DNA of 64,000 nt from Paenibacillus sp. BJ-4 (lineage in GTDB: Bacteria > Bacillota > Bacilli > Paenibacillales > Paenibacillaceae). The notes under the pieces are model-generated. The model was given only the letters and a program-made list of their open reading frames with translations. It made no database searches and was not told where the DNA came from. Shown piece by piece: positions 15,644-23,684 of this stretch. The translations under genes were made by a program, and so were the position numbers. Location: the NCBI RefSeq assembly GCF_020404765.1, contig NZ_JAIVEM010000071.1, positions 124,001 through 188,000 on the forward strand, written 5' to 3'. How positions within the stretch are numbered: position 1 is the stretch's first letter; each line of letters starts with the position of its first letter.

Positions 15644-16756
15644 CTAATCCACATGTACTTCTCCGAAAGGGACAGCGGTAGCACCCAGTGTGTTCGTAAT
15701 CATAACCGAAAGGGATACGGACAAATCCAAATCGTAAGGTGCTTTCAGCTCCTGCCCGTCCCGGTCTCTCACAATGCGAATGACAGGCCTTTGCGGAATT
15801 TTGGGGTGTATACGTACTACAACCCCTTCCTCCCCTGTATTGAGCACTACAGAGAGGCCCAGAGGGTAAATCGCTACACAGTCACGGAAGGCTTCCAGCA
15901 TCCGCTGCTCATACAGCGTGCCTGCACCGGCGTACAGCACCTCCATCGCTTCATAAGGCAACAACGCCTGCTTGTATATCCGACTTGCTGTCATTGCGTC
16001 GTATGAATCCACCAAACCGATCCATTTTGCATATTCGTGGATTTGGTCCTTCTTCCAGGCGTTCGGATATCCGCTGCCGTCGATACGCTCATGATGCTGC
16101 AATGCACAGTGAGCTGACAACAAGGGAATCCCCGGTTCATCTTTAAGCAACTTGTAGCCAATCACCGTGTGTGTTTTCATATGCTCGTATTCCTCGTCCG
16201 TCAATTTGCCTGGCTTATAGAGCACTTGAGGTGAAATTTTCATTTTTCCAATATCGTGCAGTAATGAACCTATTCCTAGTTCCATAAGCTGGTTGTTATC
16301 GTAGCCATTGGCTATTCCCAGTACAAGCGAATACAGACATACGTTTAATGAATGATGATACAAATCCTGGTCCGCTGCCCCAATATCCATCAGCATAATG
16401 ATAGCATCCTGGCGGCTTCCGATATCGTCCAGAATGGACTCCATCACCTTATAAAAGGACTTCCCAAAATATTTGTTCTTATGATCTACGGAATAGGATG
16501 ACAGACCCTGAAACTGCTTTTTGATCTCCTGTAGCGCCACTGCTCTTGTCTGTTCATGGATCATTTCAGGAATCACGATATCTTCGGTTACCGCATCCTC
16601 AATGTATACATATCCAATACCGACTTGGCCTAGACGTTCAATCAATCGCTGAGTAAGCTCAACACCTTCCGAGAGCAGCACCATTCCGTTTTCATTGTAT
16701 ATTTTTTTGCCCAGCTTCATGCCGGCTCTCAATAATTTAACAGGTACCAGTCGCAG
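15644..16756 (-). CDS. HD-GYP domain protein, probable cyclic-di-GMP phosphodiesterase
   Basis: The HD-GYP domain shows DQDLYHHSLNVCLYS, the metal-binding LLHDIGK, HTVIGYKLL, HHERIDGSGYPN, and VDSYDAM. The N-terminal 100 residues (RLVPVKLLRAGMKLGKKIY) match the DUF3391-like leader of this family. The frame is open to a TTG at 16804, but the family start M-R-L-V-P-V aligns with a CTG at 16756, six bases after GGGAGAGG and two after the upstream UAA. I prefer this CTG start. It appears coupled to the YunD-like gene. Confidence 0.8.
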   Translation of the reverse strand: MRLVPVKLLRAGMKLGKKIYNENGMVLLSEGVELTQRLIERLGQVGIGYVYIEDAVTEDIVIPEMIHEQTRAVALQEIKKQFQGLSSYSVDHKNKYFGKSFYKVMESILDDIGSRQDAIIMLMDIGAADQDLYHHSLNVCLYSLVLGIANGYDNNQLMELGIGSLLHDIGKMKISPQVLYKPGKLTDEEYEHMKTHTVIGYKLLKDEPGIPLLSAHCALQHHERIDGSGYPNAWKKDQIHEYAKWIGLVDSYDAMTASRIYKQALLPYEAMEVLYAGAGTLYEQRMLEAFRDCVAIYPLGLSVVLNTGEEGVVVRIHPKIPQRPVIRIVRDRDGQELKAPYDLDLSVSLSVMITNTLGATAVPFGEVHVD

Positions 16757-16757
16757 C

Positions 16758-18212
16758 TTAATCCTCTCCCGATTGTTTTGATACCTGAAGCCACCTAGCT
16801 GCAAAACACTCTTCCATCGCGCCCGGACGCTTCAACTCCATTTCAATCAAATCCCGTAAAAATTCTGGAAGCATAAATCGGAACTCCGTTCCGTTCGCAA
16901 GCACCTCATAGCCTGCTCTGAAAGTGAACATATCCAGTGTACCCACCGTATATTCCACATCCTCTACCAATAAACGATCCGCTACACGAATGTGCGTGAC
17001 TTTATCATAAGGAGCGCGATCCGGGTCATACTGTATCTCCAAACCTTCCACACACATTGTGCCAAGCACTTTACCTCTGAAGCCAAATCCCATCATTGGC
17101 TTGTCCGCAAATTCAGGCAATAAGGACTGCTCCAGTGCCAGCCGAATGTCCCTTCCCCGCAACTTCATAACACAGGCATTAATCGGCGATGGGCATAAGG
17201 AATGAAGCATTCCTTTGCTGATATTCCCTTGGGGCAACGGGCCGAGCAGTTGCCCCGCATTAACCAGAGCAATGGCTGTCCCTGTAAAATGTGACACCGA
17301 TTGTGCCAGTAAATTCCCGAAAGGGGACTCGTGATCGTATGCAATCCCCAGTTCACGATCCGTCACGGCTACTGTGCTCTCCAAAACACGCTCTGCATGT
17401 CTGCGATACAGAACGATGGCCGAGGCTACTTTTTCATCCAGCAGTGTAGGATCTACAGGAACTACGCTGCCTGACGCAACTCGAAACGGCTCATGACTGC
17501 CGCTACGTGTCAATGTCACTTTACCCAGCAGTGTCCCGAACTTCCCCGCTCCACACAAAGCGGTATTCCCTATCCAAAGCGGCTTCTCTAGCACATGATG
17601 GGTGTGGCCTCCAAGAATAACATCAATTTCAGGAAACTGTGATGCTAATTTCTCATCGGAAGGCAAACCCAGATGAGACATCACGACCAAAACATCAACC
17701 TGCTTTCTCAGTGCTGCGATCTGCTCACCCAGCACCTCGAACGGATCGAGAGCATTCCAACCAAGCAATCGATAAAACTCTGTAAAAGGAGCCGTCAAGC
17801 CGAGCAAACCAACCTTGATTCCTGCTTTGTCCAAAATCACAGATTCCTTCATCCACGAAGGTCTTACCCCCGTGGCACTCTCTATTATATTGCCACATAC
17901 GACCGGACAGTGAATTCCCGCATAGGCCTGTTCAATGATATTCGGGGTAAACGTCAGTCCTTCGTTGTTACCGATCGTAATCGCATCATATCCTGTTAGA
18001 TTGATCACATCCACATTTGCCCCACCCAGCGTTCCTTCCGTTTCGGGGGCCATCCGGTCCATGTGGTCTCCTATATCCAGTACAAGCAGCGCATCCCCAA
18101 ATGCGGCTCTTTGTTCATCAATCATTGCGGCTATCGAAGGCATACTGCCAAAATGACTATGTATATCATTCGTATGCAAAATGGTCAACGTTTGCCGATT
18201 CGTCATCTCCAT
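16758..18212 (-). CDS. yunD: YunD-like metallophosphoesterase / 5'-nucleotidase family protein
   Basis: A 484-residue protein with the calcineurin-like phosphoesterase motifs LTILHTNDIHSHFG near residue 10, VLDIGDHMDR near 44, AITIGNNEG near 77 (GNxE in place of GNHE) and VILGGHTHHVLEKPL near 208, then a C-terminal 5'-nucleotidase domain with LVNAGQLLG. No signal peptide is visible, so it is probably cytoplasmic, as in the UshA-like YunD group. AAGGAGGGCGG precedes the ATG. Downstream lies an HD-GYP gene, hinting at nucleotide turnover. Confidence 0.85.
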   Translation of the reverse strand: MEMTNRQTLTILHTNDIHSHFGSMPSIAAMIDEQRAAFGDALLVLDIGDHMDRMAPETEGTLGGANVDVINLTGYDAITIGNNEGLTFTPNIIEQAYAGIHCPVVCGNIIESATGVRPSWMKESVILDKAGIKVGLLGLTAPFTEFYRLLGWNALDPFEVLGEQIAALRKQVDVLVVMSHLGLPSDEKLASQFPEIDVILGGHTHHVLEKPLWIGNTALCGAGKFGTLLGKVTLTRSGSHEPFRVASGSVVPVDPTLLDEKVASAIVLYRRHAERVLESTVAVTDRELGIAYDHESPFGNLLAQSVSHFTGTAIALVNAGQLLGPLPQGNISKGMLHSLCPSPINACVMKLRGRDIRLALEQSLLPEFADKPMMGFGFRGKVLGTMCVEGLEIQYDPDRAPYDKVTHIRVADRLLVEDVEYTVGTLDMFTFRAGYEVLANGTEFRFMLPEFLRDLIEMELKRPGAMEECFAARWLQVSKQSGED

Positions 18213-18524
18213 AACCGCCCTCCTTCTTTATATATCGACTTTAAAGCTTCTAATGTTTAAGGATACCATTTTCTTTACCATTATGGTACATATGAGTGTG
18301 TGGAGCCTCACCCGGCGATTCGGCTCCACTACAGGCTCAAATCATAGACACATTGAAAAAGCACTAACATAAGCTTCCGTATACATCTAAGATGAAAGGG
18401 TTCCTCGTACCTATTTTGCAACTCGGAATAATAGTAAATTAGTCGTTGTCATCCCATATAATTCTTGATATATTAGGGTTGTTTCGTATTTTCGACACAT
18501 TTTCGACAATAAGGAGGTTAGCAC

Positions 18525-19589
18525 ATGAGAGTTCACGTTACCGATGCCAAGCCAGGAGATCGCCTCAAATCCGATACATACAACGGGCACGGTGTACCTG
18601 TCTTGGTTCAGGGCACCGAGCTTCAGCACGAAGATATCTCCAAGCTTATCATGCACGGTGTCGATTATATCGACATTGATGCTGGTTCAACGAGCATTCC
18701 GGTTGACTTTGCCCCCGATGTCCCAACTTCCCCCGAATCCCTCAGACGCGCCGTCCCCCTCATGGAGCAGACCATCAGTGGCTTTGAGAGCATGTTTCTC
18801 GAGGCTTCCGCAACTGGAAAATTTGATGAATCTCGAGTTGATGAGCTATTCGGCCCCCTCGTTTCAGAACTGACTCGTCAAAAAGATGTCGTATCTATGT
18901 TGTTAATTATGGAACGGGGAGATCAGTATACGTATAATCATTCTCTCCAGGTAGGTGTGCTCTCATATTACATTGCCACATGGCTGGGATATACAGAGGA
19001 AGAGGCTTATGCTGCAGGTAAGGCCGGATATTTACACGATATAGGCAAGTCCATGATACCAAATGAAATTTTGAATAAGCCTGATAAATTAACGCCAGAA
19101 GAATTTCAGGAAATGAAGAAGCACTCCCAATATGGCTTTGATATCATTCGTAATTCGACCAGTGATGAAATTTCAGCAATCGTCGCCCTGCAGCATCACG
19201 AGCGCGAAGATGGAAGCGGGTATCCCCATGGACTCTTTAAGGAAGAGATTCATCCTTTCGCCAGCATAACGGCTATTGCCGACGTGTATAGCGCTATGAT
19301 TTCCAATCGTGTGTATCAAACAAAGCAAGAGCTGCTTGCCGTGTTACGCGAGCTGCATAGCATGAGCTTTGGACATCTGAACCCCGAAGCTACTCAGGTC
19401 TTCATTCGACACATGCTTCCGAATTTTATTAATAAGCAGGTGCTTCTAACTTCAGGTCAGACAGGGACGATTATTCTGAATAATCCAGTTGATTATTTCA
19501 GACCTTTGGTGAAGATCAGCGATAATGAGTATGTAGATTTATCCAAGGAACGCCATGTATCCATTGATGAAGTTTATCTGGAATCCTGA
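18525..19589 (+). CDS. HD-GYP domain protein, probable cyclic-di-GMP phosphodiesterase
   Basis: A 354-residue protein behind AAGGAGG. The HD-GYP core has TYNHSLQVGVLSYY near 138, GYLHDIGK near 168, HSQYGFDIIRNS near 198, QHHEREDGSGYPHGL near 225 and IADVYSAM. The H-D and HHE...GYP residues for the metal site are all present, so phosphodiesterase activity is likely. It is divergent from the YunD/HD-GYP pair, placing two such proteins within 4 kb. Confidence 0.85.
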   Translation: MRVHVTDAKPGDRLKSDTYNGHGVPVLVQGTELQHEDISKLIMHGVDYIDIDAGSTSIPVDFAPDVPTSPESLRRAVPLMEQTISGFESMFLEASATGKFDESRVDELFGPLVSELTRQKDVVSMLLIMERGDQYTYNHSLQVGVLSYYIATWLGYTEEEAYAAGKAGYLHDIGKSMIPNEILNKPDKLTPEEFQEMKKHSQYGFDIIRNSTSDEISAIVALQHHEREDGSGYPHGLFKEEIHPFASITAIADVYSAMISNRVYQTKQELLAVLRELHSMSFGHLNPEATQVFIRHMLPNFINKQVLLTSGQTGTIILNNPVDYFRPLVKISDNEYVDLSKERHVSIDEVYLES

Positions 19590-19660
19590 TCTGCAACTGC
19601 TGCCCGGCGTTACTTTGGTAGAACGGAATGGTTTACCGAAAGCAGAGGCTACACGAATCA

Positions 19661-19713
19661 AAAGAGGCTGTCCTTGATCCGTAGGTTTTTCCTACAAAGG
19701 ACTGCCTCTTTTT
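19661..19713 (+). terminator. Intrinsic terminator after the HD-GYP gene
   Basis: AAAGAGGCTGTCCTT and CGTAGG pair with CCTAC and AAGGACTGCCTCTTT, a long stem with a T5 loop, followed by TTTTTAT. Confidence 0.85.
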
Positions 19714-19800
19714 ATGCTTAAACCTGATTATTAAGGGCCATCAAAACAATAAAAGCACGTTTCTACTATATAAAGTATGTTCCACCTCTACATTTGTACA

Positions 19801-20163
19801 TTAGATAAGAGGTGACTGAATCAATGTTGCGAAATTAAACTGGTGTACATGACCATCATTTAATGTAGTTTGGCCCGTAACAAAATGTACGTGTTTCCCA
19901 TTTCCGACTGGAATAGCGGGTCCTGTTCTAATCCTTCTCAGATTATGAAAATGGTTTACGAAATCAGTTTTCGTAAGATCAATTTCATGGACATGGCTTC
20001 TTCCTGATCGAATCGCTTGCCCAGTTACACCTGCAAAGCGATGATTATGCCGGTCTGCGCCTTCTTCAGCCAGTTTGGTACTACCTTCAAATTCATGTAC
20101 ATGCCTCTGTGTCTGTTTAGAAGAGAGGGTTTTCTTCTTTACTGCAGTTTTATTCTTCTGCAT
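19801..20163 (-). CDS. YmaF-like His-rich protein
   Basis: About 120 residues with repeated H-x-H motifs (HVHEFEG, DRHNHRF, SHVHEID, NHFHNL, KHVHFVTG, GHVHQFN), spaced as in YmaF-family proteins. Pairs of histidines in each beta-hairpin-like unit suggest metal binding or structural stacking. Function is unknown. An upstream ATG at 20172 is one base from AAGGAGG and too close; the ATG at 20163 is spaced properly. It is the last host-like gene before the prophage side. Confidence 0.75.
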   Translation of the reverse strand: MQKNKTAVKKKTLSSKQTQRHVHEFEGSTKLAEEGADRHNHRFAGVTGQAIRSGRSHVHEIDLTKTDFVNHFHNLRRIRTGPAIPVGNGKHVHFVTGQTTLNDGHVHQFNFATLIQSPLI

Positions 20164-20369
20164 CCGTTGCATGCCTCCTTATGTTTGTGTCGCTCACAAC
20201 ATCCTATTAAGCAAACATATTTAAGTGCTAGGCAATCATCCACAGTCTTAACAATAAATTTTTTAATGCTACCTCCCCCATATAAACGAACTCGAATCAT
20301 AGCTCATTCCTTTCTAATTTTCACGATTCAACTGCTGACACATATGTAAACATTACAGAAAAAATAGAA

Positions 20370-20445
20370 GGAGGCGAACTTAAAAAGTTCGCCTCCTATC
20401 TAGCAGGAAATCCGAGTCGGCACAAAATCGGCACAACTCGGATTT
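20370..20445. repeat. Inverted repeats in the presumed prophage end
   Basis: Two hairpins lie side by side. GGAGGCGAACTT (20370-20381) pairs with AAGTTCGCCTCC (20385-20396), followed on the minus strand by TTCTATTTTTT. AAATCCGAGT (20408-20417) pairs with ACTCGGATTT (20436-20445), enclosing two direct CGGCACAA copies. Another tandem GGGGCAAAA-type repeat is at 20622-20640. Such short direct repeats are often met near integrase-mediated junctions. About 490 bases (20,173-20,666) hold no gene. Confidence 0.45.
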
Positions 20446-20666
20446 AACTCCTTTAGAGTATCTTAAAAACCTTGTCGTATCAAGGGGTGCTTCGTTTTAA
20501 CCGATACTACCTTCCATCTCAAACTTGATTCTTTTACGATTTCATAACCTATTATAATAGGAAGAAACTCGTTTTTTTTAAAAGAATGCTTTCTTGACCA
20601 ATCACTACATTTCATTATGTAGGGGGCAAAAAAGGGGCAATAAAATTCATTTAAAATAATGCTTAA

Positions 20667-20870
20667 TCATCTGTATGGAATATTATAAAACTGAAATAAA
20701 CTTAGAGCGATGCATAAAGGTGTTGTCCCAAAATCACCCTCATATTTTTCCAACGAAGTGGCAGACAGCCCGACAGCATTTGCTGCTTCATCGACTGTAA
20801 TACCTCTCAGCATTCTGGCAAAATATAAGGTTTGGTTGTTTGATCTTTTACGCTTATGAATATCTGACAT
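20667..20870 (-). CDS. Small helix-turn-helix protein
   Basis: A 67-residue protein with an AGGAG site. ARMLRGITVDEAANAVGLSATSLEKYEGDFG (residues about 18-50) looks like an XRE/Cro-type helix-turn-helix, followed by PLCIALSLFQFYNIPYR, a helix that usually ends such domains. It may be a phage transcription regulator. It is divergent from the candidate small RNA on the other strand. Confidence 0.6.
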   Translation of the reverse strand: MSDIHKRKRSNNQTLYFARMLRGITVDEAANAVGLSATSLEKYEGDFGTTPLCIALSLFQFYNIPYR

Positions 20871-20895
20871 GGCTTACACTCCTTATATACTTGTC

Positions 20896-20924
20896 TTTAC
20901 TGACAACTGAATTTCTTGTATACT
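20896..20924 (+). promoter_or_regulatory. Promoter-like sequence for a candidate small RNA
   Basis: TTTACT at 20896-20901 and TATACT at 20919-20924 are separated by 17 bases, a fair sigma-A match. It points away from the small HTH gene toward the hairpins at 20943-21019. Confidence 0.5.
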
Positions 20925-20929
20925 CACGT

Positions 20930-21019
20930 TGAATCTTTTTCCGTGGGATCTAACATGGCTATCCTGGCAGGGATGCCAACCCACATTTGTGCGTCTCTCT
21001 TATGGGAGGCGTTTTTTTG
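20930..21019 (+). ncRNA. Candidate structured small RNA ending in a terminator
   Basis: About 90 bases without a reading frame. GTGGG (20943-20947) pairs with CCCAC (20980-20984), enclosing an inner stem built from GGC, ATCC, GGAT and GCC. GCGTCTCTC (20991-20999) pairs through several G-U pairs with GGGAGGCGT (21004-21012), followed by seven T, a terminator on this strand. A promoter-like sequence precedes it. Target and function are unknown; the rest of 20,871-21,192 shows nothing else. Confidence 0.45.
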
Positions 21020-21192
21020 TTACATCCGATCTATGTAATTATCTAGGCCTAACCACCTCCCTTTATTTTCAAAATCGAACCTTATACCTATATTAAATCC
21101 CAATATTAGGTGCTTTGGCAACATAAATTCAGCCGCTGAATGTGTTACAAGTTTCGACATTTAAAGACAATTGTTTTCGACAAAAAGAGCCA

Positions 21193-21588
21193 CTATTTAA
21201 TAGCGGCTCCAGTGATTAATATTTTCGAATTCATGAAGCCCATTTCTTCGACAACCTCATCAAACCGATGGTGAGAAATTGGACATCTTTTCGATGTTTT
21301 TGTTATTTCACACTCAAAGTAAGCATCCTTGAAGATGCCATTAACGATTTTAACTTTTTCTACATTAAGAGTGTTACTTCTATCTACATTCAAAAAATTA
21401 AACCCATTACTATTCAGGAAATTTTCCCAATGTCTTAAAGTACCTATCATGTAGTAGGTTCTTTCAAATGTGTGCACTAGAAGCTGATTCTTTTTACGGC
21501 CTTTAGAAATAAAAAGAACCTTGTCCACCGATACGTTTCCACCATCTATAAAACCTTCAGGATCTGCCGATACGGTTAAACTTAGCAT
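21193..21588 (-). CDS. Stand-alone LytTR DNA-binding protein (AgrA-like output domain)
   Basis: A 131-residue protein built like a LytTR domain: VSVDKVLFISKGRKKNQLLVHTFERTYYM, then LRHWENFLNSNGFNFLNVDRSNTLNVEKVKIVNGIFKDAYFECEI, the usual beta-rich DNA-binding layout seen in AgrA and LytR. There is no receiver domain and no room for one. It directly follows the AgrD-like gene, with GCGGGGA before its ATG. In known agr systems AgrA is phosphorylated by AgrC; here both phosphotransfer domains are absent, so control must differ. Confidence 0.7.
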   Translation of the reverse strand: MLSLTVSADPEGFIDGGNVSVDKVLFISKGRKKNQLLVHTFERTYYMIGTLRHWENFLNSNGFNFLNVDRSNTLNVEKVKIVNGIFKDAYFECEITKTSKRCPISHHRFDEVVEEMGFMNSKILITGAAIK

Positions 21589-21602
21589 TTAACATTCCCC
21601 GC

Positions 21603-21749
21603 TTACTTTAACAATTCTTCCGGTGGTTCTGGACTATGAATCCACGACAGACTTGCCGTGCTTACAGATGCAACTGCAAGAGATGTAAGAAGTGCTGCAA
21701 CATTGTAATACATACCAGCCTTCACTTTACTCAGTTTGGTTTTCTTCAT
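21603..21749 (-). CDS. agrD: AgrD-like cyclic lactone autoinducer pre-peptide
   Basis: A 48-residue peptide. Residues 1-12 are basic, 13-32 amphipathic/hydrophobic (YYNVAALLTSLAVASVS), and the end is SLSWIHSPEPPEELLK, carrying the P-E-E-L acidic tail typical of AgrD. There is no cysteine. A Ser lies where the ring-forming Cys of CLWFT-type peptides would be, so a serine-lactone ring such as S-L-S-W-I is predicted. Its ATG overlaps the agrB stop (ATGA). Ring size is inference. Confidence 0.8.
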   Translation of the reverse strand: MKKTKLSKVKAGMYYNVAALLTSLAVASVSTASLSWIHSPEPPEELLK

Positions 21750-22282
21750 TTTTTCACACCTCCTTCTATTAGTGTTAAACTCTGAACAAAAAAACTAGCA
21801 GCTACTACCGGATAAGCCAACCCCAAATTAAGAGCAACAATTGCAACTCCTAAACATTTTAGCAATGGGTAGTATTGTCTTGGTATACGAGTCCTTCCCT
21901 CTATCCGTGATGGGGCATAAATTAAGACCAGTATCATACTTAATATCGACGTAATTACGACCCAATTGTAGTTGAAATTCGCAAAAGATAAAGCGGTAAG
22001 TAAAACTGTTGATACAACTATGCATGTCAGATTACTCTTTAAATGCACCCCACCCACAACTTGGCGCAGTAAAGAAAAAGAAATCATCGCCACTACAGCT
22101 TCAAGAGCCTTACCCGTGAAAAACGAAATGCCGATAGTCAATAAAATAATTGAAACAGTGTTGATCACAACGGCTATCCCATGTTTTAAAACATTCACAG
22201 ATGCCGGATGATCGGGTACAACGGTTTTGATGTGTGTTGCAATATCAAGAGCGATGGAGTCAAGGCTTTTTATAATATTCAC
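21746..22282 (-). CDS. agrB: AgrB-type peptide-processing membrane protease
   Basis: A 178-residue membrane protein with about five hydrophobic segments. RQVVGGVHLKSNLTC carries the catalytic His (residue 80) and Cys (residue 87) of the AgrB cysteine protease. ILVLIYAPSRIEGRTRIP matches the conserved Y-A-P-x3-x-x-R segment. AgrB cleaves the AgrD C-terminus and forms the cyclic peptide. It overlaps the upstream AgrC-like gene by 23 bases and the downstream AgrD gene by 4, so the genes are tightly coupled. Confidence 0.9.
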   Translation of the reverse strand: MNIIKSLDSIALDIATHIKTVVPDHPASVNVLKHGIAVVINTVSIILLTIGISFFTGKALEAVVAMISFSLLRQVVGGVHLKSNLTCIVVSTVLLTALSFANFNYNWVVITSILSMILVLIYAPSRIEGRTRIPRQYYPLLKCLGVAIVALNLGLAYPVVAASFFVQSLTLIEGGVKK

Positions 22283-22892
22283 GCTCCGTTCTTAGCGCAT
22301 AATATAAGAACATGATAGATGCCAAGGTTATAAATATAATGCTCAGAAAGAAATTGTTGAAGTAGAACATAAATGTACATGCAGCAAGTACCCCAACTAT
22401 CAAGATAACAACAAGTACGTGTTCCCACCTAAAACGAAGGTTTTCATAATCTGCTGTAAAGCCTATTTTAAATTTATACAGAAACCACGAAATGGCTAAC
22501 ACCCATGCACTGGTTACTGCTTGCGCCAATGATCCCTCTGCTGAAGTCTGCATTTCTGTTGTTAATGTTCCAAAGAGCATCAATATAATCACTGCTTGGA
22601 ATAACGTGTACAGAAATGAGCCTGTAATGGATATTATAGCTGCCCAAATAATAGGCATCCTAACAACAGTAGTGATCAACAAAGTGAACAATATAATGTT
22701 AATGGTAAAAACAAAAAAAGCTAAGGATGTTTCTTCCCTTAAAATGAAGCTTTGCAAGTTCATTATTAATCCAATAAACAATGCAGGCCATACATAGTCT
22801 AAAGCCCTTACTCTAAAAATAGTTAACATCAAAACAAATGCTGCAAATGTTTCTACAGTTGAAAAAAGCAAGAACCTAATAGGCTCCCACAT
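22260..22892 (-). CDS. AgrC-like membrane sensor without histidine kinase domain
   Basis: A 210-residue protein of six or so transmembrane segments (VETFAAFVLMLTIF, FVFTINIILFTLLIT, IISITGSFLYTLFQAVI, VLVVILIVGVLAACTFMFYF, LSIIFITLASIMFLYY) ending in a short charged TEREYYKKP tail. It resembles the receptor half of AgrC-type proteins but stops before any DHp or ATPase domain. A GTG at 22928 is open, but AAGGGG precedes the ATG at 22892. It is first in the operon before agrB. Confidence 0.65.
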   Translation of the reverse strand: MWEPIRFLLFSTVETFAAFVLMLTIFRVRALDYVWPALFIGLIMNLQSFILREETSLAFFVFTINIILFTLLITTVVRMPIIWAAIISITGSFLYTLFQAVIILMLFGTLTTEMQTSAEGSLAQAVTSAWVLAISWFLYKFKIGFTADYENLRFRWEHVLVVILIVGVLAACTFMFYFNNFFLSIIFITLASIMFLYYALRTEREYYKKP

Positions 22893-22969
22893 AACACATA
22901 TCCCCTTCACATAATTGGTAACAAACACACCTTAATACTACATTTGCTACCACTACGAGGCAATCCAAT

Positions 22970-22986
22970 TACCATGTTAAATGGTA
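22970..22986. promoter_or_regulatory. Inverted repeat upstream of the agr-like operon
   Basis: TACCAT at 22970-22975/6 pairs with ATGGTA at 22981-22986 around a short A/T spacer, about 80 bases upstream of the first gene. A TAGTAT-type sequence is repeated nearby on both sides. This could be an operator; no binding protein is known. Confidence 0.35.
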
Positions 22987-23016
22987 GTATTTATGTATTA
23001 TGTGAGGTAATTATTT

Positions 23017-23349
23017 TTAGCCTGCCGACACAATATCCTCCAGCTTAATCCAACTATAATCATCTTCCCCACGAAACAGTTTTACTTCCCTTCTGCTCGT
23101 GTTAATGGAAGTTACTACGCCAGTCATAACCTCATCATCAAATGGGCTGAATACGGTCAATGCGACCGCTGTACGTGAGTTGTAAGAGTCTATAAGCGCC
23201 TGTTCGATTAGTTGCACCTCTTGGTCGTCGAGTTCTGGTTTACTGCGGCGCTGACGGTCTTTCATAAGCTTCAGATACGCCTCTTTATGCTCAGGTATGA
23301 TGATCCGTGAGCTTTCCCATATACCGTTACCTTCTAATTTTTTAGACAT
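23017..23349 (-). CDS. YolD-like protein
   Basis: About 110 residues. SSRIIIPEHKEAYLKLMKDRQRRSKPELDDQEVQLIEQALIDSYNSRTAVALTVFSPFDDEVMTGVVTSINTSRREVKL is a standard YolD-family layout, ending with an SM-like small beta-barrel (EDDYSWIKLEDIVSA). YolD proteins are usually encoded beside UvrX/DinB Y-family polymerases and linked to DNA damage tolerance; no such polymerase is adjacent. The ATG at 23349 has AGGAGG eight bases upstream. Confidence 0.85.
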   Translation of the reverse strand: MSKKLEGNGIWESSRIIIPEHKEAYLKLMKDRQRRSKPELDDQEVQLIEQALIDSYNSRTAVALTVFSPFDDEVMTGVVTSINTSRREVKLFRGEDDYSWIKLEDIVSAG

Positions 23350-23427
23350 GTATGTAGCCTCCTGATGTGTTATGTAGAAATTATAATGCGAACAAACGTT
23401 CCTTACAAGTGACATCTTTTCCAGCAC

Positions 23428-23459
23428 ATAAAAAAATAAACCACGGATTGCTCCGGGGC
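23428..23459 (-). terminator. Terminator-like hairpin
   Basis: On the minus strand CCCCGGAGCAATCCGTGG forms a short stem (CCGGA with TCCG and flanking GC pairs) followed by TTTATTTTTTT. No gene ends just before it; the 23,350-23,667 stretch otherwise holds only this and the hairpin at 23,642. Confidence 0.45.
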
Positions 23460-23641
23460 TTAATATTCTGTGAAGTATTTATTCGCGTCACCCATGCTCT
23501 ATGTTTCATATTGTCAATAAAGGCAATCCCATTGCCTGTATAGTTTCGGTGTGGTAACATAAGAATAGAAATAAGGGGAGTCGCTACACTCCCCCTGAAC
23601 AACAAAGTGCCTCACGGCGCGCATATATTACTGTGAAGACA

Positions 23642-23684
23642 GCAAAACCCACCGTAGGCGGTCAACCTTAGCGGTGGGTTTTGC
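23642..23684. terminator. Perfect 13-bp inverted repeat over the end of the small peptide gene
   Basis: GCAAAACCCACCG (23642-23654) pairs exactly with CGGTGGGTTTTGC (23672-23684). The stop codon of the 42-residue peptide lies in the loop. It could terminate transcripts from both sides, as found at the shared 3' ends of type I toxin-antitoxin pairs. Confidence 0.55.

Noticed and set aside
16757..16804. TTG start for the HD-GYP protein
   Set aside because: It lies inside the upstream gene, has no ribosome site, and the family begins M-R-L-V-P at the later codon.
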